From Nakaseomyces glabratus (Eukaryota; Ascomycota; Saccharomycetes; Saccharomycetales; Saccharomycetaceae): a stretch of DNA of 64,000 bases. The notes under the pieces were generated by a model. It did not search any database and had not been told where the DNA came from. It saw nothing but the letters and a program-made list of their open reading frames with translations. The stretch spans positions 806,001-870,000 of the forward strand of contig NC_088957.1 in the NCBI RefSeq assembly GCF_010111755.1, given 5' to 3'. Shown here piece by piece: positions 41,436 through 53,000 of the stretch (positions within the stretch are counted from its first letter, which is position 1; each line of letters begins with the position of its first letter). Made by a program: the position numbers and the translations under genes.

Positions 41436-42005
41436 GTTATAAATCGCTAGTGAACCTAATAAACTAGTCTGTTTAGTCCGTTAGTTATCAAAGTAGACTG
41501 AAGGTCAACAAAAAAAGTGCGCTTGATAGTGACGTGGTCCTATCCTCAATTATGCATACACTGTCAATACTTTTGGCAACTGAAAACACTCCAATACAGT
41601 ATAGAAAATTAACCGCTCAGCTAGCCAAGTTTCTTCCTCTTCCAGTCGTGACACCAGAAGTAATAGTTTGGCAGTTTCTTTGTTTTTCCAAAATTCTTAA
41701 TTTTCTGAACTTCCATCAAGGTCGTTCGTTGTACATGATGGTGTCTGGTGAAAGAAAAAATTTGGCCTTCTGCGAGACTGGGCGTATGCGATTCAATGCT
41801 CGATGAGCTGTTGCGATGAGCTGTTGCTAAATGGGTTATTAATTCCTTGGTAGTCATCTATATTTTCTGATCAGTATATTTAGTCTTGTAGAGGTCCGAT
41901 TTACGGTAATATTGATACTTGTAACAGGGTGTTTTGCTATCGAGGTAAAGTAGGCTATAAAGCGGGAATCAGTACAAACTTATCGAAAAGTTCATTTCAT
42001 ACAGG
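41436..42005. promoter_or_regulatory. Divergent STH1-RRT14 promoter
   Basis: 570 bp. Contains two PAC-type sites (41800-41822) and an A-rich RRPE-like stretch (GAAAAAATTT, about 41753-41763). A plus-strand frame at 41534-41806 has no known relative and is probably chance. Confidence 0.5.
41800..41822 (+). promoter_or_regulatory. Tandem PAC elements upstream of RRT14
   Basis: TCGATGAGCTG (41800-41810) and GCGATGAGCTG (41813-41823) match the PAC consensus GCGATGAG and form a 13-bp tandem repeat. They lie about 185-205 bp before the RRT14 ATG. PAC sites are bound by Tod6/Dot6 and mark ribosome-biogenesis genes. Confidence 0.65.
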
Positions 42006-42614
42006 ATGGTTTCAAAGAACTCTAAAATGCAAGCCACGCTGGCTGTGAACAGTGTGTTGGCGTCTTTACTGCCCGGTGCTGCGGCTATTACTGGGTCTAA
42101 TAAGAAAGTGAGCAAGCCCAGAGTCGCCAAGGCCCAGCTTATAGACATGAATCTGAAAAAACGGTTGGAGTTACAAGAGAAGGATGTGTACCTTGAGAAG
42201 AGGAAAGAGAAAAGAGCGCGTAAGTCTACTCTACGGAAGAGACGGGAAGAGGAGTTTGAAATGGAGCAAAAGGCGAAATTACAGATATTAAACAAGCATA
42301 GAGAACAGGGAACTTTAACTCAGAAGGAGAAAGCATATCTGGATGAACTAGCTAAGAGAAATACCAAAAAGCTGAAATCCTGGGACTTGGAAGACGATGT
42401 TAAGGAAGATTTCTTAGAGATACAAGCACAAATTTTGAACGATACCAAAGAATCCAGCAAAAGAAGGTCTAGCAAGAAGAAGAACAAAAATAAAGGTTTC
42501 AAACAAACCTTATCGTCTAGCTCGAAAGTACAGGATCATAGATATCCAGGTCTTACTCCAGGTCTTGCTCCTGTTGGTTTGAGTGATGAAGAAGAATCCA
42601 GTGATGACGAGTAG
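42006..42614 (+). CDS. RRT14: Rrt14-like nucleolar protein
   Basis: Encodes 202 aa (S. cerevisiae Rrt14 206). Rrt14 is a small nucleolar protein linked to rDNA transcription and ribosome production; its biochemical role is unknown. The sequence is highly charged: a short hydrophobic N-terminal part (about 8-30), a long basic helix rich in Lys/Arg/Glu (about 45-130), a KRRSSKKKNKNKG nuclear-targeting type stretch (about 152-165) and a C-terminus with YPGLTPGLAPVGL followed by an acidic SDEEESSDDE end. Position between STH1 and MET18 equals YIL127C, and the tandem PAC sites upstream support a ribosome-biogenesis role. Confidence 0.85.
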   Translation: MVSKNSKMQATLAVNSVLASLLPGAAAITGSNKKVSKPRVAKAQLIDMNLKKRLELQEKDVYLEKRKEKRARKSTLRKRREEEFEMEQKAKLQILNKHREQGTLTQKEKAYLDELAKRNTKKLKSWDLEDDVKEDFLEIQAQILNDTKESSKRRSSKKKNKNKGFKQTLSSSSKVQDHRYPGLTPGLAPVGLSDEEESSDDE

Positions 42615-42899
42615 AGAAATATCTCTTAGAAATGATAAAAAAAAAGTATCCTTTAGTTTACATACTGCATTATTTATATACAATAAATTATCTTAGCATT
42701 GTTAATAACAGAAATTTGACTCTTCTGAACTTCATCTCAATTTCTGATTGTATCAATATGTTGATTTCTGTTGAATTATATTTAACCTAAACATAAAACA
42801 ACCGTGACACCAATAGATGTCTTCTTGGCAAACCTAATTAATAAAAACTGTTGAGGTATAAATCAATACAATATCTTAAAAATACACTGCATAACTAAA
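42615..42899. other. Convergent intergenic RRT14-MET18
   Basis: 285 bp AT-rich. It has an 11/11 ARS-core match on the minus strand (42788-42798) in the kind of convergent spacer where yeast origins often lie. On its own this is weak evidence. Confidence 0.3.
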
Positions 42900-45800
42900 T
42901 TATTCAAAAGGTACTTGGCCTAACTCAAAATATGCTTGTCTAGTATCTATACACTGCTTACGCACTACACGTTTTTTATCAGAAAGTGGTTCCAACAGCC
43001 CATTTATGATATCTTGCTTGTAATTCAGGCAGTAATTTATTGGTAGATGTTCTGTCAGTAATTGTAACAATTGTAATGCTGAAAGCCTGATCATGACTGT
43101 GTTATATTCATCGACCTTCACTAGGCTTAATAAAGATGGAACAAGACTCTGAATATGTTCCGCAACTAACTGATGATGTTGTTCAGTACTGTCCTTCAAT
43201 GTTTCTAGAGCAGACAATCTCACCTCCGAGTTTGGCATGTCTAATGCTTGTAAAAGCATTGGCAGAAGGTCTTTCATAAAAGGGCTCACTAATTCGGATG
43301 GTGTATGCTTCAAAATCAGAGACAGCGCAGTTAAGTAGTTACATTTAATATCCATATTGTTTGAGGTTTGATATAGAGACACTAACTTCAAAAATATACC
43401 ACTAAATGTTCTTTGCTTGTACAACAATTTGATGTTATTATTCCAGGCAATACCCTTATATTTCTTAAATGACGTAAAATCAATTACGAAGACCTCAAAC
43501 AACTTCGAGACCTTTGTACCAATGACATGATCACTTAGCATGGCAATAAAATTTTGTAATATATCGTCAGAGTACTTTGAGTTTTTTGCAATCAGACCCT
43601 TTGATAACCAGATCATCACCTCCAAGTTACAATAGCTTCTGTCTTCCCAGTTCAAAATCGACAGAATATAATCATCGTCTAACCATTTATTACTGAGTGC
43701 TAATAATATTTCAAAGTATCCAAGCTTTTCAAACTCAGTCATGGTGGAATCAAAACCACTCAGTAAACTTTTTACTTCAGATAATATTTGATCAGCTTGA
43801 GGGAACTGAATTTCCTTGGTTAGTGCTTGAATAATTTTTGAATATGTCATAGACAACCTGTTAGGCTGTTTAGTGATTGAATGCTGCTCTATAAAATACT
43901 GGCTAGCCTTCTCAACTTCAGTTGCAGCACCAGTTGTCCCATTACAGAGATGCATAAAATAGAAAATATTTGATATCAAGGACAGATTCAAGTCATCATC
44001 CTTTACATTAACACCGTCAGCTAACACTGCGTACAAATCATTTTCTATTTCATGTTTTAGAAGTGCACCATCGCCTTCCTTAAGTAAAAAATAGTTGTTG
44101 TCATATAGTGAATAAATGGTAGAGAGAATCAGGAAACAGTAATCAGAAGATCTTCTTGCTATACTAGCAGATGTTTTACACAGCTTTTTTGTCAAAGACA
44201 AAATACTCTCCTTCACTAGTATATGTCTAGAGGTAGTAAAATCAAGTATAATTTTCAATAATGTTTCTGCCAAAATCAATGTTTCATCATGGGCAATAGA
44301 AGCTTCATCTAAAGCCTCCGGCAATAAATTTAACATCCTTGTCAAAGCAACTTCATAAACAATATCCTCATAAAGTTCGCTTATCGACTTTAAACCTTCT
44401 AAGCATGCATAATAAATGTTCTTATTCGAGTCAGTCAATATAGTGTCTGTTATATACTGCACAATTAAGGATATCTCCTCCCTCTTCAAAAAACCTTTCA
44501 TTTTAGCCATTTGTGTAAATTTAATTACAGACAGAGTTCTAACAGTCACCTCCAATTTTGAACTACTGGTCAATGCCATACCTATTATCATGAGTAGCTC
44601 ATCTTTGTATTCTTGCATTTTATTTTGACATATTTCAGAATTCAAAGATTCTTTCGAGAGAACACCATAAACTTCCATATATGCATTGAAGAAAAAGGAT
44701 AAATTCATTAAAAGATATTTCAGTTTTGTTGTTTCAGAAGAGCTTTCAACAAATAATGGGAATGATCCAGCAATAGCATAGTTAAAATTGTACTCATTAC
44801 CGCTTGCGATCGAAGCCAGGATATTACAACTTTGTTTCAAGTCCTTTTGATACTTGAAATTATTTTTCAATTCATCCAAAATATGGTCAAAGTATTTTTG
44901 GAAGGCCTTTTGATCAAACTGTTCTAGAACTACACCTAAAGCTTTTAAAACATCCAACGCAGCTCTATAATTTGATTTTATTTCACCTTTGATTGATAAA
45001 TTAGAGACTGGATCCAACATTGTATCATCACCATCATCATTGTTTTGCATAATCTCAAACTTTAAGCCGTTCCATAGGGGCAACCAATGCTTCAAGCAAT
45101 TCTCACCACCATAACTTTCAATGCAAGCCGCCATTGTCAACAATGTATCATTTTTAACAGCTGGTGAAGTAGCGGTAAGCTTGTCTATCAAATTGCCAAA
45201 CGCATCCTCAGCAAACAAAGGTGTGGCTGAGATTGCTGATCTTAAGGCAGTCTTCAAGTCTGCATTAGTAATTTTATATGGATCATTTTTTGGTGGTTTA
45301 AAAGTTATTGGGAAATAACAAAACAGAACATCAAATAGTTGTTCGCCATATTTCACTGTGTATTGGCTTAGGTGCTTTGTTATAGTTTCATTCAATTTGA
45401 ACGAAGAGAGCAAATTCCTTGGGTCCTTTTCACCTGTTGCCACATGAATATAAGTTGCAATAAAAAGGTGTGCTAAAGATTCGTTTTCCTTCAATTGATC
45501 CTCAAACCTTCCATAAAGTGTTACCAAAATATTGAATGCAACATATCTCACAGCTGCAAGAAAATTGGTGGGAACGTATTTATCTTGCAAGGTCTGCAAA
45601 GTTTCTTTTGCCTGCTGAACAACAAAGAAGTTGAATGAGGATAACAGCTCTAAAGCAGTAAGAACCTCTCTCATTAACTCGGTATCATCGATTTTAGACT
45701 GAAAGAATTGGAACAAAACTGCAATTTCATTCTTAGACAGACCATCCTTCGGTAAATGAGCGATAATACCGTTTAAACATTGCAAAGATTTCTTCCTCTC

Positions 45801-45962
45801 ACCGCCATCTTCAGATACAATATAATCCTTCAAACTGACAATGATGTCCAATAGTCTCAAAGTCTTGTTCTTCACTTTCTCCGACAGCTGAACTGCACTT
45901 GCCTGTGCCCTTTCATCGTTGACACCAGCATTTGCCATGAATGTCAGGAGATCAGTATCCAT
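42900..45962 (-). CDS. MET18: Met18, cytosolic iron-sulfur assembly targeting factor
   Basis: Encodes 1020 aa (S. cerevisiae Met18 1032). With Cia1 and Cia2 it forms the CIA targeting complex, which hands 4Fe-4S clusters to DNA polymerases, Rad3 and other nuclear or cytosolic proteins; the human counterpart is MMS19. The whole chain is alpha-helical HEAT-type repeats. The best conserved block is C-terminal: SALETLKDSTEQHHQ, VKVDEYNTVMIRLSALQLLQLL and NGLLEPLSDKKRVVRKQCIDTRQAYFELGQ. The open frame extends upstream through a TTG (46019), but the first ATG is at 45962 and gives the family length. It occupies the YIL128W slot and is divergent from TAO3 across 1.1 kb. Confidence 0.96.
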   Translation of the reverse strand: MDTDLLTFMANAGVNDERAQASAVQLSEKVKNKTLRLLDIIVSLKDYIVSEDGGERKKSLQCLNGIIAHLPKDGLSKNEIAVLFQFFQSKIDDTELMREVLTALELLSSFNFFVVQQAKETLQTLQDKYVPTNFLAAVRYVAFNILVTLYGRFEDQLKENESLAHLFIATYIHVATGEKDPRNLLSSFKLNETITKHLSQYTVKYGEQLFDVLFCYFPITFKPPKNDPYKITNADLKTALRSAISATPLFAEDAFGNLIDKLTATSPAVKNDTLLTMAACIESYGGENCLKHWLPLWNGLKFEIMQNNDDGDDTMLDPVSNLSIKGEIKSNYRAALDVLKALGVVLEQFDQKAFQKYFDHILDELKNNFKYQKDLKQSCNILASIASGNEYNFNYAIAGSFPLFVESSSETTKLKYLLMNLSFFFNAYMEVYGVLSKESLNSEICQNKMQEYKDELLMIIGMALTSSSKLEVTVRTLSVIKFTQMAKMKGFLKREEISLIVQYITDTILTDSNKNIYYACLEGLKSISELYEDIVYEVALTRMLNLLPEALDEASIAHDETLILAETLLKIILDFTTSRHILVKESILSLTKKLCKTSASIARRSSDYCFLILSTIYSLYDNNYFLLKEGDGALLKHEIENDLYAVLADGVNVKDDDLNLSLISNIFYFMHLCNGTTGAATEVEKASQYFIEQHSITKQPNRLSMTYSKIIQALTKEIQFPQADQILSEVKSLLSGFDSTMTEFEKLGYFEILLALSNKWLDDDYILSILNWEDRSYCNLEVMIWLSKGLIAKNSKYSDDILQNFIAMLSDHVIGTKVSKLFEVFVIDFTSFKKYKGIAWNNNIKLLYKQRTFSGIFLKLVSLYQTSNNMDIKCNYLTALSLILKHTPSELVSPFMKDLLPMLLQALDMPNSEVRLSALETLKDSTEQHHQLVAEHIQSLVPSLLSLVKVDEYNTVMIRLSALQLLQLLTEHLPINYCLNYKQDIINGLLEPLSDKKRVVRKQCIDTRQAYFELGQVPFE

Positions 45963-46442
45963 TGTGCTTATTGATCTTGGTGTGATTTCAAGAGCTATAG
46001 CTTCCAAAAGAGTATACAAATAGACTAAAGCAAACTAGCGACCATTTCAAGTCCTATTTGTATGAGTTAAGATGTAACTACCCACAATTAATCAATTAGT
46101 AATCACCAGCTGTTCGGACTCATCTCATCGCTCTTTTTTTTTGCAGAGAGAAGAAAGAGAGACATGAACAGCCAAAAAACTATGTAAGTTACACCAAAGA
46201 AGGCAAACAAACAGCTGATCAACAACTGCTTGTGTGTATACATTTAAAACATATGCAAAAACACATGAAAGAGCTAGTTTATATATGGCTTCCAGATTGC
46301 TGCCTATTAAAACTAGCATGCCAAGAATAAGTAACTCTCACCTATTTGGAGATAGCCTAAAAGCGTAGTAATGTTGCCAGATCTTGAAGAAAGCCCTCAG
46401 GAAAATGAACAGTAACTCTTGATACAAGTAGCAATATGCTTT

Positions 46443-46658
46443 ATGATCTTATTGGACCAGCATTTCAATCTCACATTGTACCAAATTAGTCTCATTACTT
46501 CTCTCTGTAATATATTTGCCCACGATATCTCACACGACCAGGCTGATCCGAGCCAAAATCTGCGGGCCGCAATGGATCAAGTCAAAGTTGACAGTGATAA
46601 CTGGGGATATTTGATCTCATCGCTACTGGATAAGCTACGATTGCATTTGGTAGACTAG
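46443..46658 (+). CDS. Possible small protein, 71 aa, unidentified
   Basis: An ATG frame of 71 codons whose C-terminal 40 residues (SHDQADPSQNLRAAMDQVK, then VDSDNWGYLISSLLDKLRL) look like an ordinary soluble helical protein rather than a random frame. The N-terminal 30 residues are hydrophobic and less convincing. An upstream ATG at 46371 opens a 14-codon acidic frame (MLPDLEESPQENEQ); a GT at 46412 could be a 5' splice site, which would make the convincing part a second exon, but no TACTAAC branch site is visible. I do not recognise the protein. It may also be chance. Confidence 0.3.
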   Translation: MILLDQHFNLTLYQISLITSLCNIFAHDISHDQADPSQNLRAAMDQVKVDSDNWGYLISSLLDKLRLHLVD

Positions 46659-46981
46659 GATCTCGATCTATAAGTACGTCCTGACTGCTGACTATTGCCC
46701 TGGAGGAGATAGTGCTATCTTTACATTAGGATTAACAATTTAGTAGGGAAATTGTACCTGGTAGGTATCAACAACTGACAAAACTCTACACTAGGGTGCA
46801 TATTTCTGTTATTTCTGCTATTACAACTGTTGAGTAATAAACAAGATTTGATTTGACAACCTGACATAGCTACTAATATTGTTTTAATCGACGTTGTACA
46901 AAGAAAAAAAACAGCATTCAACACAATACAACTAATTGGATTACTCTATTCTCCTAAAGAACGGTTATCATATTTGGATAA

Positions 46982-47005
46982 AGATACAGATACAGATACA
47001 GACAC
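46982..47005. repeat. Hexanucleotide repeat AGATAC x3-4
   Basis: Three AGATAC units followed by AGACAC, about 40-60 bp before the TAO3 ATG, probably within the mRNA leader. Confidence 0.7.
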
Positions 47006-47040
47006 GGATAAACGACATATACACAGTATAAAAAAAAACA

Positions 47041-50000
47041 ATGAATACTGCATTTACTTTTCCGCCACAGAATAGTGAAATACAAGAATCAGATGATACC
47101 GGTTACATGGAGCAAACTATAATACCGAGTAGTAACCAAGTACAGACAAATACACCTATCATGGATGCTACCACTGATAATAGCATAGGAAATTTACAGG
47201 AAGACTACACTGAAGATTCTCAAGTGCCATTAGATGACGATCCAATGACATTACAACAGAAGTTACTGAATATGCAAGAGGCATTACCAACTACAATGAA
47301 CCCACTACATATAAACACGGGCACTGCTAATAATATAACAGCTACACAAGAAATACCCGTAATTGCTATACCTTCGCCGTCTGAGATTCCCGCCAACAGT
47401 CTTCGAAACCAGCTAAGACAATCTAGTTTAAAAAATGAAATTTTTAGTAATAGAAGTGAGGCTCCTAAAATAGGCGAGACGAATATTAGACAAGTTGCAT
47501 CACTTAAATCTAAAACTGGGAACGCCAAAGAAGCGTCTGTCAATATTGATACTAGTGAACCTATCTCTCTAAGTCCAACAGATTCCAATGCTAGAGCGAA
47601 AAGCGACATGTACGTTGCTACACTAAGGCAGCAAATGGCCACTGATTGGAAAAGTCCTTCCGAATACGCTTTACATATTCTATTCACAAAATTCATTAGG
47701 CATGCCGAGCAAAAACTGGATTTGTGCTTACAGCAGCCTCTTGTCATTGAGCCGCCAATAGTAGAGATATTAGGTGAAGGTATCGATCCAACTTTTGATA
47801 AAGTTATAGAATCATTAGGTCATGTAGCCAAAAACAAACCGAAACCAGTAATTGACGCAATGATGTTTTGGAGAAAGACCAAGTCAGAGGCTGCAATAAA
47901 CGCAAACCACGACCTCGAAAGGCTACTGAAGGACTATGAAGTTGAACAAAACAAATTATCAAGGAATCAACCCCTTAGAAGTACAAGTCAGAGAAAAGGG
48001 ACGGATTTACTTAAGAGAAAGAACACAAATTCAACAAATGTCAGTACAGGAAGTAGTTTTAATTTTAGTCACAAAAGAAACAAATCATCAAAGTCTTCGC
48101 TAGGTAGTAAACTCACTGAGAGTTCACATTTACAGAATATTGAAATAGCAATAGAAAGCTCCAGGGATTCTGTCCTTCAAGCAGAAAGGAAATCTTTGGC
48201 AAGCATCTACATTCTCTGCCGAGTACTGATAGAAATCGTGAAACAATCTTCTGAAGAAGATAAATACCTAAACGATTTGGAAGATATTGTCTTCACACAA
48301 CTGAAAACAACAGACCCATTATCGATCTCTACAAGCATTATGAAGTCATCCAATTGGAATTCTTTCGCAGAACTTTTAGGATACATGTCAGAAAAGCGAT
48401 TTATATCAGTGAGTGACAAATTTATAGCAGATTTGGAAAAACTTCCACCCCAAATACCACCTGAAATGGAGCCAAGTATTCATCTCTTAATTTTGGGTAT
48501 GAGGTATGTAAGGCTGAAAAATTACCCACTAGAAAGATTTGAAGAAAGTGCCGACTTCATGAAAAGTTTATCAAAGTTCTATTCGAAGAGCAGCAATATA
48601 TCAATATCGCTAGCCTACACAGAGGTAATCAATCAATTATTATTACCATTGGCTGGTCATATAACAGCTGAAGTAAACCACCCTGTATGGGTAGAAGCCA
48701 TGTCGTCGCTTCTTGAGACGGCAAGTAAGTTACAAAATGATAACAAATATTGGGCTAACGGTTTCAAATTGACGGTATCAATATTATGTGTGTCACCCCC
48801 TGAATTATTTAGCAATCGCTGGGTAACATTGATGGAAGCCAACGCAAGCAAAATTAGAACTAAGATTTTTTCTGAGAAAGTGATTTTTGCAGTAGCTCTC
48901 TCTCGTTTAGTTTGGGTTTACCTATATAGATGCCCTGAAACGCTTAATAATACGATGAGAACACTTGAGAAGTTACTTCGAATGTACTTGAACACCAAAA
49001 AGAAAGAAAATTGGCTGACACCTGATTTTGAGCTACTTAATCCTTTAGCTGATGCTTTAGTTTCTGTTGGTTACGCCCATCCAAATTTTATAATGGAACA
49101 TGCAGTTTTGTCACTATTTCGGCAATCATTTAATGGACTCACATTGGATGATGTGAACTTTGAAAAACTGATGCTAGCTCTGAACACATACAGAGGCATA
49201 CTAGCAACCAATACAAGACCTGGCTTTCCTGAAAATGATTGCCGTACTTACGCCACAAACCTTGATAATATCCAGTTTGATGTAACTAAAGAAAGTTTAT
49301 CCCAGAATCACAAAGAAGTTTGCTCCTATATTCACAAATTGTTTACACTACTCGATGCTCGTATTGGATCCGAGGTTTGGTCTCCTGAAAATCAACATAC
49401 AAAGTCTTCATCATCTTTTGGTCCTTTTACATTTAATTTTTCCAACGATAACTACGCAATCAATACTAAGAATACGGAAGTGTGCTTATTTGCTACTGTG
49501 ATAGAGGTAATTCCTGGATGCCTTTCTGTTTCTAGTGAAATACCGTACAGATCTACTATTGAAATTCTATCCAGAAATGCCGTTCATGCCAACTCCACAA
49601 TATCTGATAGCTGTAGAAGAGCATTCCGGGCCCTTGCATCGAAAAGGTCGCCATACACACTTATTACTTGGTTTGCTAAGTATTCGTTTGACTTTGATGA
49701 GAGAATGCAGTCTAATTATAATATGTCTTACCTAGTCTCAATGGAATACTATAAATTGCTTGAACTATATGTCGAACTTTTGGAATGCTGGCTGCAAGCC
49801 TTTCAATCATCCAACAAAGAGAAAGATAAAAAAGGAATTGGTCTCGATGGTATAAGATTAATGGCGGAGGATGAAGGGATCGCCGGAGATTATGATTCTG
49901 TCTATGAGGAGAAGAAAAAATTGGAATGGAAAAATACCATAACGGTAATTGAAGAAGTTGAAGGTAATGGGCTATTTTTCCTATGCTCTTTTGAGGCTCA

Positions 50001-53000
50001 TGTGAGAGCACTTGGTGTTAAAATCCTCAAAATTATATCTAAATTTGATGAAGCCATGATTGCCAAAACCGTAAAACTTTCTTCTAACAGCCATGTCAGG
50101 ACTGTATCCAATCACTTTGCTGCTGATAGTGGAACAAGACTAATCGATATACTTAACAACTGTAATGCAACAACGATATTAAACGCAAACTCTTCATCAC
50201 TCAGTGCTGTAGAAAAAACTCGTTTTGCAAAACTAACATTGAAACATAAGAAAGGCGTTTTGATACGTTTGGCGGAGTCTGATTATGGGGTTGATGCTGC
50301 ATTATGGCAAAGGGCTTTTCCACCTTTATTGTCTCATATATTTAAACAATGCCCAGTGACAATGGCGTTGTGCCGTTCAATTGTTTGTATTCGTTTAGTT
50401 CAACTTCATGAATTAATACTAAAAGTTGCCAATAACCCTGACTACAGACCGGAAGGTGTATTATCGGAAACTGTCATTAACCAGTGGAGGTTGTATTTGA
50501 TTGCTGCCTGTACTTCTTTAACATCAACATCAGATCAAAAGCTACATATACCTGTCCCAAACTCTGTTCAACACGGTCGGAAGAAAAGTCAACAAATTTT
50601 TACTGTTCAACATCAAAAAATCAAATCTGTCAAATCAATCTTTAAGATGGTTTTACCTCTTTTGAATGCCCAACACGCGATGGTTAGGGACGCTATTATC
50701 GTAGGGTTAAGTTCGATGAATATTAATATTTATAGAACTTACATTGAGAGTATTGACGAGTTCCTGACTAATTGGAAAGAGCAGAGCTCAAAGAACGCTA
50801 TCAGAATAGAAATGTTTCATATCCTTACTATCCTTTCTCAATTCATGTATGATCCTATTATCTTGGATGATAGATGGATACTGGAACGGATTGCAGAATA
50901 TTTGAGACAAGCCAAGAAGTTTTTGGAAATGGATTCGGTCCAAAATTCATTTGCTTTTCAATCCTTGAGAAGTCACTTTGCTACATTACTCCTAAACTTT
51001 TATAAGGCTGCGCATAGACTTTCATACTTCGATAAATTATTTCCATTCCAAGGTCGGACATCGAGTTTTAATTATCTAAAGGAATGGTGCGGATATGGAG
51101 AATTTTCTTACATAGCGGAAGAAAGGTATAACTTAATGGTAAAAAAGGCTGATAATACAAGGGATAAAACTGCAATCTTGACAGGTATCGAATTCCAAAG
51201 AAAAAAACTGGAAAAAACTGTCCTAGAGGCCATGGTTGCACTATGCGAAGATCCCATCGTTAAATGTATTGACGACGTTCCTGGGTTACCTGTTGTTATT
51301 TCTTTTGATACTGTTGGGCTTCTTTCTTGGATTGGATCATTATTCAATTCCGGGAATGACACTATTAGAGGCCTCGGTGTAGAAGCTTTGGAAAATCTTC
51401 TAGAAAATAACCAAGATAACGCAAAGCTTTTTAAGGAAGTCGCTAATCAATGTGTCTCATATCACAATGATCCATCTGTGTCATTTCTTTATTACACAAC
51501 TCTTTGCAAAGCTGTTCTAAAACTTGAAAACTTGATTCTGGAAGAAGATGAGTTAGTCTCTCTAGGCTTATATGGTTTAGTTTCTGACAATGAAATGATT
51601 AGAACATATGCAGCTGATCTTTTGTCAGTTGTGGAAACAAAACTTCATAATTCTAGCTATATTAAAGTATTTGAGGAACGGTTATCAAATTCCTCTAAAA
51701 CAGTTTTCAAGTCAACCGCCCAGGAAATATCAAGCATCTTTGCTGACTTATTATCTCAAGAGTTATGTCTTAGAATATTTTCGACTCTAGTAAGGATATT
51801 AGAATTATTCCAATTTGAGATCAAAAGAGATATACTAGTGCTTATGGTGCCATGGGTAAATAAATTCACTTTGAAATCACTAGATGAAATTGATACTTAC
51901 ATGGTTCTAAATAACTTATTCTACATCACCGTTGACCTTAATGATACCTTTCCAAAGGAAGTAGAACAGTTGTGGATTTCTCTTGGTAAAGGAAATGCTT
52001 TTCAGAATACTCATGTTGCACTTGAGTATATAATGACATGCTCGATTAGTTACTGCAATCCCATCTTTGTTGAATATGCTAGTGATGTTGTTCTATATCT
52101 AGCGAATGTTCCTGGTGGATTGGGTTTGGTTGACTCCTTATTACAAAACTTAAAGCCAAAATTAATTGTGCCTACGCATTCTGAACTTCCAACTTTACCG
52201 TCGAATAATAACAAATATGTTTTTGTCGGAGACGTGGTTTCAAGATTGAACTACCACGGCAAGAGTGTGATATTCTCAAAAACTCAGATAACAATTGTTT
52301 TCCTCGTGAATTTACTGAATAGTCCGTTGGATGCTTTGAAAGATGAACTACCGTCCTTATTACACATTTCAGTTTGCCTATTAGACCATTATATCCCAGT
52401 TGTAAAGAAGAGTGCTTCACGACTACTTTGCAACTTAATTTTCTTATTTTCACCAACTCACGAGAAGACCGATTTAACTGTTGAAATTTTAAGAAGTGAT
52501 GACCAACTGTGGTCGTACGACCATCTTGTTAGAGATAAAAAAGGAGCAAGGTCGCCTAAAATGATGGATCAATTAATAAAAAATCTACTTGACATATTCT
52601 CAAGTATAGAATCAGTACAGGAAAACTGGCAAAAGGTATCCTTGAAATGGGCTACAGCTTGTTCCGTTAGACACATTGCCTGTAGATCTTTTCAAATGTT
52701 TAGGTCATTACTATCATCTTTAGACCAGGAAATGTTTAGAGATATCTTACACAGATTATCCAACACTGTGTCTGATAGTAATACTGATATACAGGGTTTT
52801 GCTATGCAAATATTAATGACTCTAAATGCCATCACAGCAGAATTGGATCCTACTGAATTAATAGGTTTTCCTCAACTATTCTGGTCAATAACCGCCTGCT
52901 TGAGCAGTATACATGAGCAAGAATTCGTTGAAGTTCTTTCATGTTTTTCTAAATTTCTTTCAAAAATAGATCTGGACTCACCGGACACAGTCCAATGCTT

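Larger units (their letters stand above)
45963..47040. other. MET18-TAO3 divergent region
   Basis: 1.08 kb. Contains a possible small gene at 46371-46658, a hexanucleotide repeat before TAO3 (46982-47005), and a poly-A stretch just upstream of the TAO3 ATG. Confidence 0.5.
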
